Below are positions 37,034-49,019 of a stretch of 64,000 nucleotides of DNA, piece after piece. The stretch's first letter is position 1; each line of letters starts with the position of its first letter. This DNA is from Erpetoichthys calabaricus. Lineage: Eukaryota; Chordata; Cladistia; Polypteriformes; Polypteridae. Below the pieces are notes generated by a model. The model was not told the origin of the DNA. It searched no databases and saw nothing but the letters and a program-made list of their open reading frames with translations. The DNA lies in the NCBI RefSeq assembly GCF_900747795.2, contig NC_041395.2:33365632-33429631 (forward strand), read 5' to 3'. A program made the position numbers and the translations under genes.

Positions 37034-37778
37034 AATGTACGCATGACGTATGAAGGGAATATTTAAGAACTGAGAATTCATATAACAGGAGAAAAGATAA
37101 TGTCCTTTTGTAATGTCTTTTTCAATAGTAATCTTATATGAAGAAATATTTTTTTCTTGTAAATTGTCAAAGTATTTATAAAAATTAATTTCCTTCATTG
37201 CTCAGATACCAGAAAGAAATGAAACATAATGAAGGACATAAATGTTTAACATACATGTATGTTTTAACTCAAAAAGAGCAAATCTCCCAAACTTTTAAAT
37301 GTATACAATTCACATGTCTTTATTTATTTGCATCATCTATGTACAAGCTGCAGGAAGAGTCAGGATTAGGAGAAATATCCAAAGTGGATGGATTGCTCAG
37401 CCTCTCTTTTTTGTCAATTTTTGGACAGTAAATACTTGTTGGTATTTTTGAAAATACTGTAAAATTGTGAAATTTCATATCACCTTCATATTAGCAACCC
37501 AGAGTGTTTTTTTCCATTTCATATAATCACTGTGTGATATGTGTTCTTCATATGAAAAACATGCTGATTGTAAGCTAGACCAGACTAGATTAAATACTGT
37601 AAGTGACTGAAGGAGCCAAGTAGTAAGTAGATCAATGGAGCAAGCGGAACCGACGGAGACAACACAGGGCTCCATATACATTGTTGATACATTCAGTGGA
37701 TTTTACAATATGAGTAACACTGATCACTGACCACTATATGTCTGAACATGCTTTCTATTTTAGGATTATATAGAATTA

Positions 37779-38123
37779 CGGTGGCGCAGTGGTAGTGCTG
37801 CTGCCTCGCAGTTAGGAGACCCAGGTTCGCTTCCCGGGTCCTCCCTGCGTGGAGTTTGCATGTTCTCCCCGTGTCTGCGTGGGTTTCCTCCAGGCGCTCC
37901 GGTTTCCTCCCACAGTCCAAAGACATGCAGGTTAGGTGGATTGGCGATTCTAAATTGGCCCTAGTGTGTGCTTGGTGTGTGGGTGTGTTTGTGTGTGTCC
38001 TGCAGTGGGTTGGCACCCTGCCCAGGATTGGTTCCTGCCTTGTGCCCTTTGTTGGATGAAATTGGCTCCAGCAGACCCCCGTGGCCCTGTGTTCGGATTC
38101 AGCGGGTTGGAAAATGGATGGAT
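37779..38123 (+). mobile_element. tRNA-headed SINE, shared with V5 flank
   Basis: Plus-strand copy with B-box GGTTCGCTTCC and an (ATGG)n tail. It is flanked by a long target duplication, GGATTATATAGAATTA (37763-37778 and 38124-38139). The same insertion at the same position stands upstream of V5 (63659 on), so it predates their split. Confidence 0.9.
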
Positions 38124-38140
38124 GGATTATATAGAATTAT

Positions 38141-38330
38141 AGCTCATACTGACAGCACAAGGCAGGAACCTATCCAGGATGGTACACTGGTCTGTAGCAG
38201 AAAACATTCCCCAACATACCCACACAGACTAGTTTAGCCCTGCCTGTCAACCTAACCTGCATGAGTCTCCAGAGGAGACAAGAAGATTGAAACCTGACAC
38301 AGCATCATAAGCACTAACCACAGTGCCATC
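38141..38330 (-). repeat. old SINE remnant
   Basis: A diverged minus-strand copy of the SINE body ('caggaacctatccaggatgg', 'cctgtcaacctaacctgcatg'), heavily mutated. Traces of the same remnant lie upstream of V1 (12410) and V4 (53185-53400). Confidence 0.55.
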
Positions 38331-40853
38331 TTGGAACAAATAATTTGATTAATTAATACATAATCTATTTGCTTTAGTAGAAGTTATTTCTGTGGAGTTC
38401 TCATAATCTGTCCAGCTTTATTAGGATGGCTCAGTTCTTTGTGAATAATTGAAGAATAGTACATTTCTTTTTTACAAAATAAGAGTACTGTTGTTATAAA
38501 ATAACCAACTATAGTGATTAAAGCATGAGTCACAGTCTTAGCTGTGATCCCCATCTTTGTTTTTCTAAATTCAAATACAGCAAAAAAATATCTGACATGA
38601 CACCACTGATAGTGTGCTCTTTAAAAGTCCTTAATTAAATAAATTTTCAATGAAACACCAACATGGGTGAGTGAGTTGTCAGTCAACCAAACGTGTTTAT
38701 TTGAAATCTGATAAAAAGGAAATAAAATGAATGTGCATGTGCTCCATAGAGAGTGGCAAAGCCAGGAATTGAGGTGTTTTTGTATTTTCCAGAATATGAC
38801 CTACAGCACAATCAGGGATGAGTGCCAAGAGTAAAACCAAAACTAAACAACATAATCAACTTACTTGCTCCAACTAAAGTAAACTTCATCATTATTTATC
38901 TGGTGGTATGAATTTCCTTCTTGCCCATTACAATTATTTCAAATCTAGCTACATTACCACCTTGCCAGAGAGATGACACATTCTTTCATTTTTACTTTTA
39001 TAGTTGTTTGATCAATCACATGACACATACCTGACAGATGTCCCCCAAAAATGACGAAAAGCTGTAACATGGTGCCATCTCCTGGCATTTCAGCCAATAT
39101 TGATCTACCCACACAAGACAAAGTAAGTTTCTAAACTGGCATCTTTGTCACCCGTGTCTGAAAATCTATTAGACCCCGATAATATTTGCCTTGTACTCTG
39201 TGAAGACTCTCTGGAGAGTGCAGAAGCCCTTTAGAAAACTAATACCTTTCTCAAAATTATAATGACCGTTGGGGGATGTAAACTAACAAGCGGGTCAAGG
39301 TCCTACTATGGGTGGCTAGAGCTGTCTGTCAGAGAGAGTTCTGTCATTTTTGTGATGTATGGTGGGCACTCCTCTTCTTCAGACTCCTTCAAATTTCTCT
39401 GAGGGTCATATTTATAAAGTCATGTATTATTGTTATTGTCTTCTTCTAGACATTGGAGTTGACCAACTAAGAATTTTATAAAATATTGTTCTGTATGTAT
39501 AATTTGTATGAGACAAATAAAATTTGATTGGATTTGATGATACTTGCAGTTCCATACTAAAAAAAAAGAGTACAGCTGGCACTGAGGTGCACTGCATTCT
39601 TAACTCCAATTTTGTTTGTTTCTCACATTCTTTTGCACAAAGAATGAACTGTGATATTGCAATTGGGCAGCCATGTTATATGTTTATATACTGTTTATGA
39701 AGTAGTGACAATTTGAATCTGTTAATTCTTAAAAACTGTTACAATATGTCTCAAGAAAATGAAGATGATTTTGAAAATGAGAAGATACAGTATGTGCTGT
39801 TTGACTTCACTGCTAAACTGAAAAAACTGAGAAAGAAAGATAATGGTTTTTGTCACTGATGTTTTTGTTGTGTTTTGTCTACATATCATGAAACTATCCT
39901 GTTGAGCACAATAATAAATTCAAGTGCTTTCTATCACCAAATATTGATAACCACACTCTAGTTTCTCTGTCTCCTGTTCCTTTCAAATGACTCTTTATTG
40001 AAGTATGGTAATGTTCAGCCCATTCTACCTTTTAAACCAGGACACAGATGAACCCAATTTACTGGATAGCTACTTATTCAGAATTTGGATACCTGACACA
40101 TCAGCTATAAGAACTTTACTGTAGTTTTAGGTGTGATCGGATATATTGTGATAAACACCTGCTGCGTTTGCCACATCTGTCTGGCTGGATGTCTATTTAT
40201 CTGTCCACACGAAACAACTAAGTAGTTTATGACTAATTTAATTGAATTTTGGCATAGGTATTATATGTATATCTCTTATATCTCAAATACAGCATGTTGC
40301 ACAAAATTTTGTAAAATCAAAATCTCAGATTTAAAAGCACTGACAAATATACAATCTTATCCAACTTCTGACAGCAAAAAGTTACTTGAAAACCAGGAGA
40401 GGTGAGTATGCACATGCTAAATAAGAAAGTTAACCAAGATAAGAAAAAGTCACTTTTCTACAAATGATTTTAAGAGGAAAGGAATTATGTAAACACAGAG
40501 CAAAATATGCACTCAACATTTACAATATACTAAAAAACAATCTCAAATCTGAAATACCTGCACATTATAGTGATTAAGTATTTTTCTGACATTATCATGC
40601 TTATGTTACATGCTTTTGCCACAAATACTTAGAAAAATATAATTTTGGATTATTATTTCTCTATTTTGAGGGTCATTTTTTGCAATTATAATTAATATAA
40701 TATTATTTACTTTTTGCATTGTTCCTTGACGCCATTTTGCTTTCTTCACAAGATGCTATTTTTAGTGCTTTGTTTGATGGTTGCTAGGCAGTTGCTAACA
40801 GCAGTGTCAGAGGTCACAAATCAAGTGATTTCAGCAGGCGCATGATATGAAGG
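38331..40853. other. unassigned spacer
   Basis: No gene recognised. About 39430-39540 resembles a LINE end ('gagacaaataaaatttgatt' with a TTTGA-like tail). The rest is AT-rich with no clear repeats. Confidence 0.45.
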
Positions 40854-41396
40854 GTATAAAGGGTAACAGTATATAGAGACCTCTTTGGGGTCACTTCCTT
40901 CATCTAATTTCTAGTTTCCACAAAGAATTACATTGTTCATTCATGATTCCTTTTTGTTTAAGCTTAAGTTGTACTTGGAAGGGAGACCGACCAGAAAAAT
41001 CTCTGGTTGCTACTGGAAGAACTGTTGGCACGGCCAGCAGGGGGCATTTATCCTGTGGTCTGAATAAGGTCCTGAATCTCTGTGGTCATAAAAGATCCCT
41101 GGTCATCCTTCGTAAAGAGTAGGGTGTATTCCAATGTCCTGGCTAAATTGCCCACCTAGGCCTAGTCATTTTGGCCCCCTAATCATCCCGTCTCTAATTG
41201 GCTCTCTCTCCAACCACTTCACCACCAAACAGCTAATGTTTGTTGAGTATACTGGAGCAAAAATGGCTGCTATCACATCATCCAGGTCGATGCTGCCATT
41301 TTTGGTCATTGAAGGGGCTTCCCACTCACTATGTAAAGCACTTTGAGTAGTTATTATTATTATTATTACTAATACATTATGGCTTCTTAAGGCTTC
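40854..41396 (+). repeat. tandem unit copy 1, with a 5S-like SINE
   Basis: A roughly 545-bp unit from 'aagggtataaagggtaacag' to 'taaggcttc', repeated at 43065-43608. From about 40961 it holds a SINE whose head ('gtacttggaagggagaccg') resembles the middle of 5S rRNA and whose end ('tatgtaaagcactttgagta') is the usual tail, followed by a TTA repeat. Copy 1 lacks about 90 bases that copy 2 keeps near 43285-43370. Confidence 0.8.
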
Positions 41397-41398
41397 TA

Positions 41399-43062
41399 CA
41401 GTTATATGAAAAAGTTTGGGAACCCCTCTTAATTCTTTGGATTTTTGTTTATCATTGGCTGAGCTTTCAAAGTAGCAACTTCCTTTTAATATATGACATG
41501 CCTTATGGAAACAGTAGTATTTCAGCAGTGACATTAAGTTTATTGGATTAACAGAAAATATGCAATATGCATCATAACAAAATTAGACAGGTGCATAAAT
41601 TTGGGCACTCCAACAGAGATATTACATCAATACTTAGTTGAGCCTCCTTTTGTAAATATAACAGCCTCTAGACGCTGTCCTCCTATAGCCTTTGATGAGT
41701 GTCTGGATTCTGGATGGAGGTATTTCTGACAATTCTTCCATACAAAATTTCTCCAGTTCAGTTAAATTTGATTGCTGCTGAGCATGGACAGCCTGCTTCA
41801 AATCATCCCACAGATTTTCGATGATATTCAAGTCAGTGGACTGTGACAGCCATTCCAGAACATTGTATTTCTCCCTCTGCATGAATGCCTTTGTAGATTT
41901 CGAACTGTGTTTTGGGTCATTGTCTTGTTGGAATATCCAACCCCTGCGTAACTTCAACTTTATGACTGATGCTTGAACATTATCCTGAAGAATTTGTTGA
42001 TATTAGGTTGAATTCACCCGACCCTCGACTTTAACAAGGGCCCCAGTCCCTGAACTAGCCATACAGCGCCACAGCATGATGGAACCTCCACCAAATTTGA
42101 CAGTAGGTAGCAGGTGTTTTTCTTGGAATTCGGTGTTCTTTTTCTGCCATGCAAAGCGCTTTTTGTTATGACCAAATAGCTCAATTTTTGTCTCATCAGT
42201 CCAAAGCACTTTGTTCCAGAATGAATCTGGCTTGTCTAAATGAGTATTTGCATACAACAAGTGACACTGTTTGTGGCGTGAGTGCAGAAAGGGCTTCTTT
42301 CTCATCACCCTGCCATACAGATGTTCTTTGTGCAAATTGCACTGAATTATAGAACGATGTGCAGATACACCATCTGCAGCAAGATGTTCTTGCAGGTCTT
42401 TGGAGGTGATCTGTGGGTTGTCTGTAACTGTTCTCACAATCCTGCGCATATGCCGCTCCTGTATTTTTCTTGGCCTGCCAGACCTGCTGGGTTTAACAGC
42501 AACTGTGCCTGTGGCCTTCCATTTCCTGATTATATTCCTTACAGTTGAAACTGACAGTTTAAACCTCTGAGATAGCTTTTTGTAGCCTTCCCCTAAACCA
42601 TTAGACTAAACAATCTTTGTTTTCAGATCTTTAGAGAGTTGCTTTGAGGATCCCATGCTGTCACTCTTCAGAGGATAGTCAAAGGGAAGGAAGCACAACT
42701 TGCAATTGACCATCTTAAATACCTTTAACCACTCATGATTGGACACACCTGTCTATGAAGTTCAAGGCTTAACGAGCTAATCCAACTAATTTGGTGTTGC
42801 AAGTAATCAGTATTGAGCAGTGACAGGCATTCAAATCAGCAAAATTACAAGGGGACCCAAATTTATGCACAGCCAGTTTTTCACATTTGATTTAATTTCA
42901 TACAACTAAATACTGCTTCACTAAAAATCTTTATTTGGAAAACACCCCAGTAGTCAGATGTTCCTAGGAAATGAAAGACATACCACTGTTATCTTTTTTG
43001 TTGAAGGGAGAGTAAATTATTTTGCAGGCTGAGAGGGGTTCCCAAATTTTTTCATATGACTG
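41399..43062 (-). mobile_element. Tc1-like transposon, 1664 bp, inactive
   Basis: Ends CAGTTATATGAAAAAGTTTG and, inverted at the right, CAGTCATATGAAAAAATTTG, between TA dinucleotides (41397-41398, 43063-43064). A single transposase pseudogene lies on the minus strand. The element sits exactly at the junction of two copies of a 545-bp unit. Confidence 0.9.
41634..42656 (-). pseudogene. Tc1 transposase pseudogene
   Basis: The frame is continuous from ATG (MGSSKQLSKDLKTKIV) to the end, about 340 codons, broken only by in-frame stops at 42606-42608 (codon 17) and 42003-42005. The paired-like DNA-binding part includes SRSGRPRKIQERH. Catalytic residues are all present: Asp in LWTDETKIELFG, Asp in QQDNDPKHSS and Glu in NIIENLW. 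The normally conserved SPDLNPIE block reads STDLNIIE. Two stops and a few odd residues suggest modest age. Confidence 0.88.
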
Positions 43063-43064
43063 TA

Positions 43065-43554
43065 AAGGGTATAAAGGGTAACAGTGTATAGAGACCTCTT
43101 TGGATCACTTCCTTCATCTAATTTTGCAGTTTCCACAAAGAATTACAAAGTTAATTCATGATTCCTTTTTGTTTAAGCTTAAGTTGTACTTGGAAGGGAG
43201 ACCGACCAGAAAAAACTCTGGTTGCTACTGAAAGAACTGTTGGCACGGCCAGCAGGGGGCACTTATCCTGTGGTTTGAATATGGATCCTATTGCCCCTCT
43301 ACAGTGACAGGAATACTGTAAAATTGGTACCGTCCTTCAGATGATACATAAAACCAAGGTCTTGAATCTCTGTGGTCATAAAAGATCCCTGGTTATCCTT
43401 CGTAAAGAGTAGGGTGTATTCTGATGTCTCTCCAACCAGTTCACCACCTAACAGCTAATGTGTAAAAATGGCAGCTGTCACATCATCCAGGTGGATGCTG
43501 CCATTATTGGTCATTGAAGGGGCTTCCCACTCACTATGTAAAGCACTTTGAGTA

Positions 43555-43585
<31 letters not shown>

Positions 43586-43608
43586 CATTATGGCTTCTTA
43601 AGGCTTCT
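43065..43608 (+). repeat. tandem unit copy 2, with a 5S-like SINE
   Basis: Second copy of the unit at 40854-41396, starting directly after the Tc1 target TA. It includes the fuller SINE (about 43176-43582) with 'ggtaccgtccttcagatg' and a TTA tail, and ends 'taaggcttct'. Confidence 0.8.
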
Positions 43609-43741
43609 AGTTGTGGGGTATGTCAGATTTGCCATCCACAGTCACTGATCTTGTCACTAGACCATGTCATTTTAAATGACTGAAAATAGCTGTCCATGTC
43701 ATGTTTTCCAGCTGAGTGATGACTTTCTAGCTCAGTCCTGT

Positions 43742-44056
43742 GTGGCACGATGGTGCAGTAATATCACTGCTGTCTTGCAGTAAGGAGACCAAGGTTTGCA
43801 TCCTGGGTCCCCCCTACATCGAGTTTGCATGTTCTCCCCAGGTCTGTATGGATATCATCCCAGAGTGTAAAGACATGCAGGCTAGTTGGATTGCCGATAC
43901 TAAATTGGCCATAGTTCATGACTGGAGTGTGGGTGTGTGTTTGCACTGTGATGGACTGCTGCCCTTTCCAGGGTTTGTTCCTAACTTGACTCCTATGCTG
44001 GCTGGGATGTGCGGCAGCATCCCCTTCGACCCTGTTCTGGACTAAGCGGTTTAAGA
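43742..44056 (+). mobile_element. diverged tRNA-headed SINE
   Basis: An older plus-strand copy of the SINE at 37779: 'tggcacgatggtgcagtaat' head, 'gtttgcatgttctcccca' body and a 'ccctgttctggactaagcgg' end. The B-box region is mutated. Confidence 0.75.
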
Positions 44057-44214
44057 AACGACTGAGAAATGATCAGTAGTTGCAAGATCTACCTGCAATA
44101 TTGAAAGTATATTGTCCATCTAATAAAAAATAATTTAAAAAGAAAAAATTTATTATCCTGTTAACATTATACTGTATCTATTTTATAGAGTAGGACAGTT
44201 TGTAATCAAGAATA

Positions 44215-44340
44215 GGTGAGCAAGGTGGTGTAGTGACACTGGCACTGACCTTTTAAACCATTGTTTCAGGTATAATATTCCCATATCGCCTCACTCTGTG
44301 CTCCAATTATAAAAAAAAAAATAAATATCTGCAGACTTTT
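44215..44340 (+). repeat. SINE head remnant of a second family
   Basis: 'gcaaggtggtgtagtgacac' and 'tcactctgtgctccaattat' resemble another fish tRNA-derived SINE; similar debris occurs at 15882, 32845 and 59308. Poorly preserved. Confidence 0.4.
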
Positions 44341-44602
44341 GTAATCTATTCAGATTTTGTGAAAAGGCAAATATACGGTAATAGAAAAAAAAATGTCATA
44401 ATTCATCTCATGATAAACATGCTGGGAGTATAGGGGAAAATGCTGAAAGGGGCCATAAGAATTTCAATTGCTCTCTAGGAGTGTCAGTCCCAGGTAAGAA
44501 GGTTATAGTGGAGGCAGATGGAGTGTCATTCTCATCTATCTCCTGGGGTTGGTGGTACAGTATTAAATGAGACAGTTGAGGGAAATGGTAATTTATAATT
44601 CT

Positions 44603-45600
44603 TCAATTCAATTCAATTCAATTCAATTTTATTTGTCATTTAACAGAACATCCAAGATGTGCTGCAGAACGAAAATACGATGCACAAGACTTTAATAAAA
44701 ACACATAGTTAAAATCAGCCTACAATAAAATACTAAAATGCTTCATTTAAAAGATGAACGGCAGTAGGAAAAAAACTGTTTTTAAACCTGGTAGTTCTAC
44801 ATTTCAGGCTGCGGTACCTTCTGCTTGAGGGCATGAGGGAAAAGAGTTCAGAGGCAGGATAAGTAGGGTCTCTAGAAATCCGCACAGCTCTGGCCAGACA
44901 GCGTTGTTTTGCCAAATCTTGTACATTAGGCAACGGGGCTCCAATGATCCTCTCCGCAGCCCTCACCACTTTCCTCAGTGCTTTCCAGTCCGAAGCGCTG
45001 CAGCTCTCCTGCCACAGAGAGCTGCTGCTGGTTAGCACGCTCTCTATGGTCCCTCTGTAAAAAGTGGTGAGGACTGACTTACTGAGATGGGCCCTCTTTA
45101 GCCTCCGCAGAAAGATCAAGCGCTGGTGAGCTTTCTTGATGACGGAGGAGGTGTGCAGGGACCAGGTGAGGTTGTTCGTCACATTAACTCCCAGGAACTT
45201 AGTAGACTGCACAATTTCCACAGCAGTGTTCTTAATGTAGACCGGGATGTGTATCAGCTGTTTCTTCCTGAAGTCGATCACCAGTTCTTTTGTTTTTTCG
45301 ACATTCAGTATCAGATTGTTTTTATCACACCATTCCACAAATGACTTCACCTCCTCTCTGTAATCCCCGTCCCCGTCACCTCGAATGAGACCCACCACTG
45401 TTGTGTCGTCCGCATACTTAATAATTTGGTTTGTGCTGAACTTGGCACAACAATCGTGGGTCATGAGCGTGAAGAGGAGGGGACTTAGAACACACCCCTG
45501 TGGAGAACCTGTGCTGGAGGAGATGGTATCTGATTTTTTCTTTCCTACCCGTACGTACTGTGGCCTATCCATTAGAAGAATAAAGAACCCTGTAAAATTT
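44603..45600 (-). mobile_element. Rex-like (jockey-group) LINE, 5'-truncated
   Basis: The minus strand keeps an open reverse transcriptase C-terminal half of about 275 codons. The order is FILLMDRPQYVRVGKK, SSSTGSPQGCVLSPLLFTL, the catalytic IIKYADDTTVVG, VEKTKELVIDFRKKQ, STKFLGVNVTNNLTWS, QRLIFLRRLKRAHL, TTFYRGTIESVL, AAERIIGAPLP and LFSLMPSSRRYRSL, then a stop at about 44735. The 3' end is a (TTGAA)n tail at 44603-44635. N-terminal palm, fingers and endonuclease are missing, so it cannot move. The good frame suggests a fairly young insertion. Confidence 0.85.
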
Positions 45601-45661
45601 GAATTTGCCCTAGAGAAGAAATTAAATCTATCTATCTGGCAACCATTATGTGGCAAACTCT

Positions 45662-46439
45662 TGTAACGGTCGACCGGAATATGTGTTATGTACCTGTAAG
45701 TTTGTACCTTTTCCCATACCTGTTTTAGTGGTTCGCCTTTATGTGCAAGGCCAGCCCTTGATACAGAGGGAGGGGAGCTCCTGGCTTGGAGGGCCAACAG
45801 ACTGTACGGGGAGGAGCTATCCGTTTGTAAATAGGTGGCGGGAAAAAAGAAGAGGGCAAGGAGAGAGGAGGAGGAAGCCATAACAGGAAAAGGCACAAGG
45901 GAAAGGATTAACACTCGTGGATATCGTCAGGTGAACCCAGGTTCATTGAAAGCCAAATAATTTTTTCTTTCGAGAGGAAGGCATACGGGAGAGGACTTGA
46001 CGGACCAGCACTAGGAACTGTTAATCAAATACTTTTTCCCGGAATATGATATATGGTCGGCGCCTCATTTCCCCACGCTAGACGGAGCTCAACGCTACGG
46101 TTCAGATAAGACTTTAAAAAACTATAAATTCATTGTTCTTTTTTTTTGTGTTTTCCATCTGCTAAACTCCTAATTAGTAATGTATGTTTTCTAGGGTTTG
46201 TGTTGTGATTTTGTGCGGGGAGGGGGAGCACTGCAGCGCGATATTATACATATAAGGTTTTCTGTTGTTGTTGTTGTCCCGGTGATAATGTGTATTGTCT
46301 ATCAATAATCATTTCAACTTTATCCTGCTCCTGCTGGTGTGTCTCTATAATTTGAAGTGGTGTAGTAGAAAGTAGTGTTGGTCACTCGCGCCCCGGATTA
46401 TTTAATTATTATAATCGTGCCGGAGCTGAGAGCGGTACA
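45662..46439. mobile_element. solo LTR of a second family, 778 bp
   Basis: Starts TGTAACGG, ends GCGGTACA, with an exact 4-bp duplication, CTCT (45658-45661, 46440-46443). Its sequence differs from the 10.3/49.3/55.3 kb LTR family. Orientation is uncertain. No internal region. Confidence 0.78.
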
Positions 46440-46443
46440 CTCT

Positions 46444-47068
46444 TCACTCTACCATCTCAGGACTTAAAATAAATGTCTGTCAATCTTGGCTTCAAAACTC
46501 TATATTGGAGTTCGAGGTCTTGGTCAATGCGTGAATTACATCTTGGCTATTTAAACAGGGAACTCTTCCCTCCCTTGACTTTGTATTTCATGCTTTCTTT
46601 TCAACACACCCTTTATTACTTCTGTAGCAATCATCTCTTTCAGAGGTAAGGCCTACACCTTTTACCTTTGGCAGAAAAGAAGGACTATGCATTCTTTGAA
46701 ATACAAATTTAAAGCATTCTGCTGTAATTGGATTCTCTTTGCTTGGCCAGTGCTCTCAACAACGTACAACCCACTGAGCCTCCAGGACACAAACCCAAAT
46801 CTGCACCGTGAATGGAGTGTATATAAAGGGTCTAAAGAACTCCATCTGCTCAAATGACTAAGTGAGCTACTAACTGCAAGGTTTCCTCTTCTTCATGGTC
46901 ACACGTGCTTTACAATACAATATATATGTTTTTCATTTTACTATTGGTTTGTGTGAGATTCTATACTGACATTTTTTATTTCTTTAGAACAGTATGCCAC
47001 ATTAATGCACTTTTTTTGGCTTTGCTTTTAATAAGGACAGAACACTACTTGATTTGGCTCATTTAATA
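46444..47068. other. V-unit remnant and unassigned sequence
   Basis: About 46930-47050 matches 16115-16255, the flank 3' of V2 (an 'agtatgccacattaa' core), so the V3-V4 spacer keeps a trace of the common unit. No V exon remains and the rest is unassigned. Confidence 0.55.
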
Positions 47069-47715
47069 CAGCGGTTCACAAGTTCAGTATTGAGGGCTCA
47101 CTGCAGCTGCAGGATTTTGCTCCAACCAGTTTCTCAGTCAGTCATCCTTTGCTATCTTTAATTGATCTCATTGCCTAATTAGCAGACCTGCTTTTTTTCC
47201 TTTTATTTTGCATTTAGAAAAGTACACTACAGTGTCAGATTTACATTTATAAGAAATTAAGATATATATTTTTCTGTATCTTTAAATGATGACTTTGTTT
47301 TCTTTTAATTCACATTTTTTTGGGGTTTGGTTTTTAATTGTATGTGAATACAGACAATTAATATTGAGCACAGCAGACACCAGCATTAATAACTATGAAA
47401 TACTTCAGGGTTACCCACTTGGATACTTATTAGTAAATAATTGACTCAATAACAAGAATATGAATGAATTTTTACCTATATAGCATATACTATATAGGTT
47501 CTTATTGTATTCAGTAAAATACAGCATAAGCAATCTGTAATTTCTGAATATTTGCAAAATATTCAGAAATATGTAAATATATATGAAAAAAAAATAGAAA
47601 CTGGGAATTAAAGGCTTGCTTAATTAAGGTCGGAGTCCAATTAAGAGAAGAACTGAGTTGGAATAAAAAACTGCAGCCACATGGGGCCCAAAGGACTGAA
47701 TATTGAGAACCACTG
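47069..47715. mobile_element. hAT-type MITE, old
   Basis: Ends CAGCGGTTCACAAG and, inverted, CAGTGGTTCTCAA, with an 8-bp duplication ATTTAATA / ATTTAAAA (one mismatch). Long but eroded inverted arms ('ctgcagctgcagg' against 'actgcagccacat'). Non-coding. Confidence 0.78.
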
Positions 47716-48034
47716 ATTTAAAAGACCCCTAAGTAGTAATGGCCAAATGAGGCTTCATGAAGCAAGGAGGCTTTCCAGCCCACTGAGTCATTAAAAGTTT
47801 CATTACTCGAAGCTTCATTTAACAGCGCTCACTGCTGACACCTACTGCTAAAAGTAATAAATAGCAGCCAAATCAATTATCATGAGCCCTTAGTTATGGT
47901 GCCAAAAGTAATTACCAGAGCTAACACAGCCGTTCTTCTGTTAACTCTGCAGTTAATGACAGTAATGATAAAATGAAGTCTAGTAATCTTTTTTTGTTAT
48001 GCAGACACACCCACACATTTCTTTATGTATATAG

Positions 48035-48432
48035 CTTTTATGGCAACTTGATGGTCGAAGTCTCCAGGACTCTGAACAAATCCAAATCATATTATGTGAT
48101 ATCATCTAATGTTGAATTCTGCTCTGTACTTATATTTCTATTGCACTATTGTATTGAAGATTACTTGTGTGGTGTTCTGTGTATTATATTGTATTTACCC
48201 CATTTTTTTTACACCTACTGCATGCCCAACCTACCCGGAGAGGGGTTTCTCTTTGAACTGCCTTTCCCAGGGTTTCTTCCATTTTTTTCCCCTACAAGGG
48301 TTTTTTTTGGAGTTTTTCTAGTCAAGGCTTTTTCTAGTCAAGGCTGGGGGGCTGTCAAAAGGCAGGGCCTGCTAAAGCCCACTGAGGCACTTCTTGTGTG
48401 ATTTTGAGCTATACAAAAATAAATGGTATTGT
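48035..48432 (+). mobile_element. L2-type LINE 3' end
   Basis: The same 3' untranslated sequence as 5815-6150 ('gaactgcctttcccagggtt' and the 'ctacaagggtttttttt' stretch), ending with 'aaaataaatggtattgtat'. Strongly 5'-truncated; it lies inside the hAT element. Confidence 0.75.
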
Positions 48433-49019
48433 ATATGTTCACATATGTAATTTTTGGTTAATTGTACATATGTGTAAGTGATTACTATGCAAATTAATTT
48501 TCCAAAAATTAAGGATGCACAAAAACAAAGAGAGAGGTGAAATTTTTGCTTGAAGTCTGTGCTTATGGGACAGGACTGTGAGTGCTCCAAAAGCTAAGCA
48601 GTGCATGTAATAAGAGGGTGGGAAAATGTTATTGATTTTTATTTAGGAAAATATGTTTATTCACTGTGGTTGGGCTTAGGCAGTACCTTTTCTTATAAAC
48701 ACCTTCTCCAGCCTTGGAGGTCATCCTTTCACATGGCACCGAGGATGCTGGCGAGCATAAAAGCTGAAGTGCCAGCTGATATAAGTAGGGGTACACATGC
48801 TTTTGCTTATTTCAGTATTGAAGTGGATCCTCACTTCTTGGAAGGTTGGTCTCACTTAAATAATGATCCACTTCAATAGATGCATCTTCAGTGGAATTTG
48901 AGGTGTTTCAACAGTGCAGTCCAGCAGATGCCACAGGTCACCTAAGATATATAAATAAAGCATATGAAAACTTAAATAACTGAGTATTCTTCACATTACA
49001 TGATTACTTAGTGTTAATA

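Noticed and set aside
40961-41010. A 5S rRNA gene
   Set aside because: Only the middle of 5S is resembled, it is attached to a SINE body, and it occurs twice in a tandem unit.
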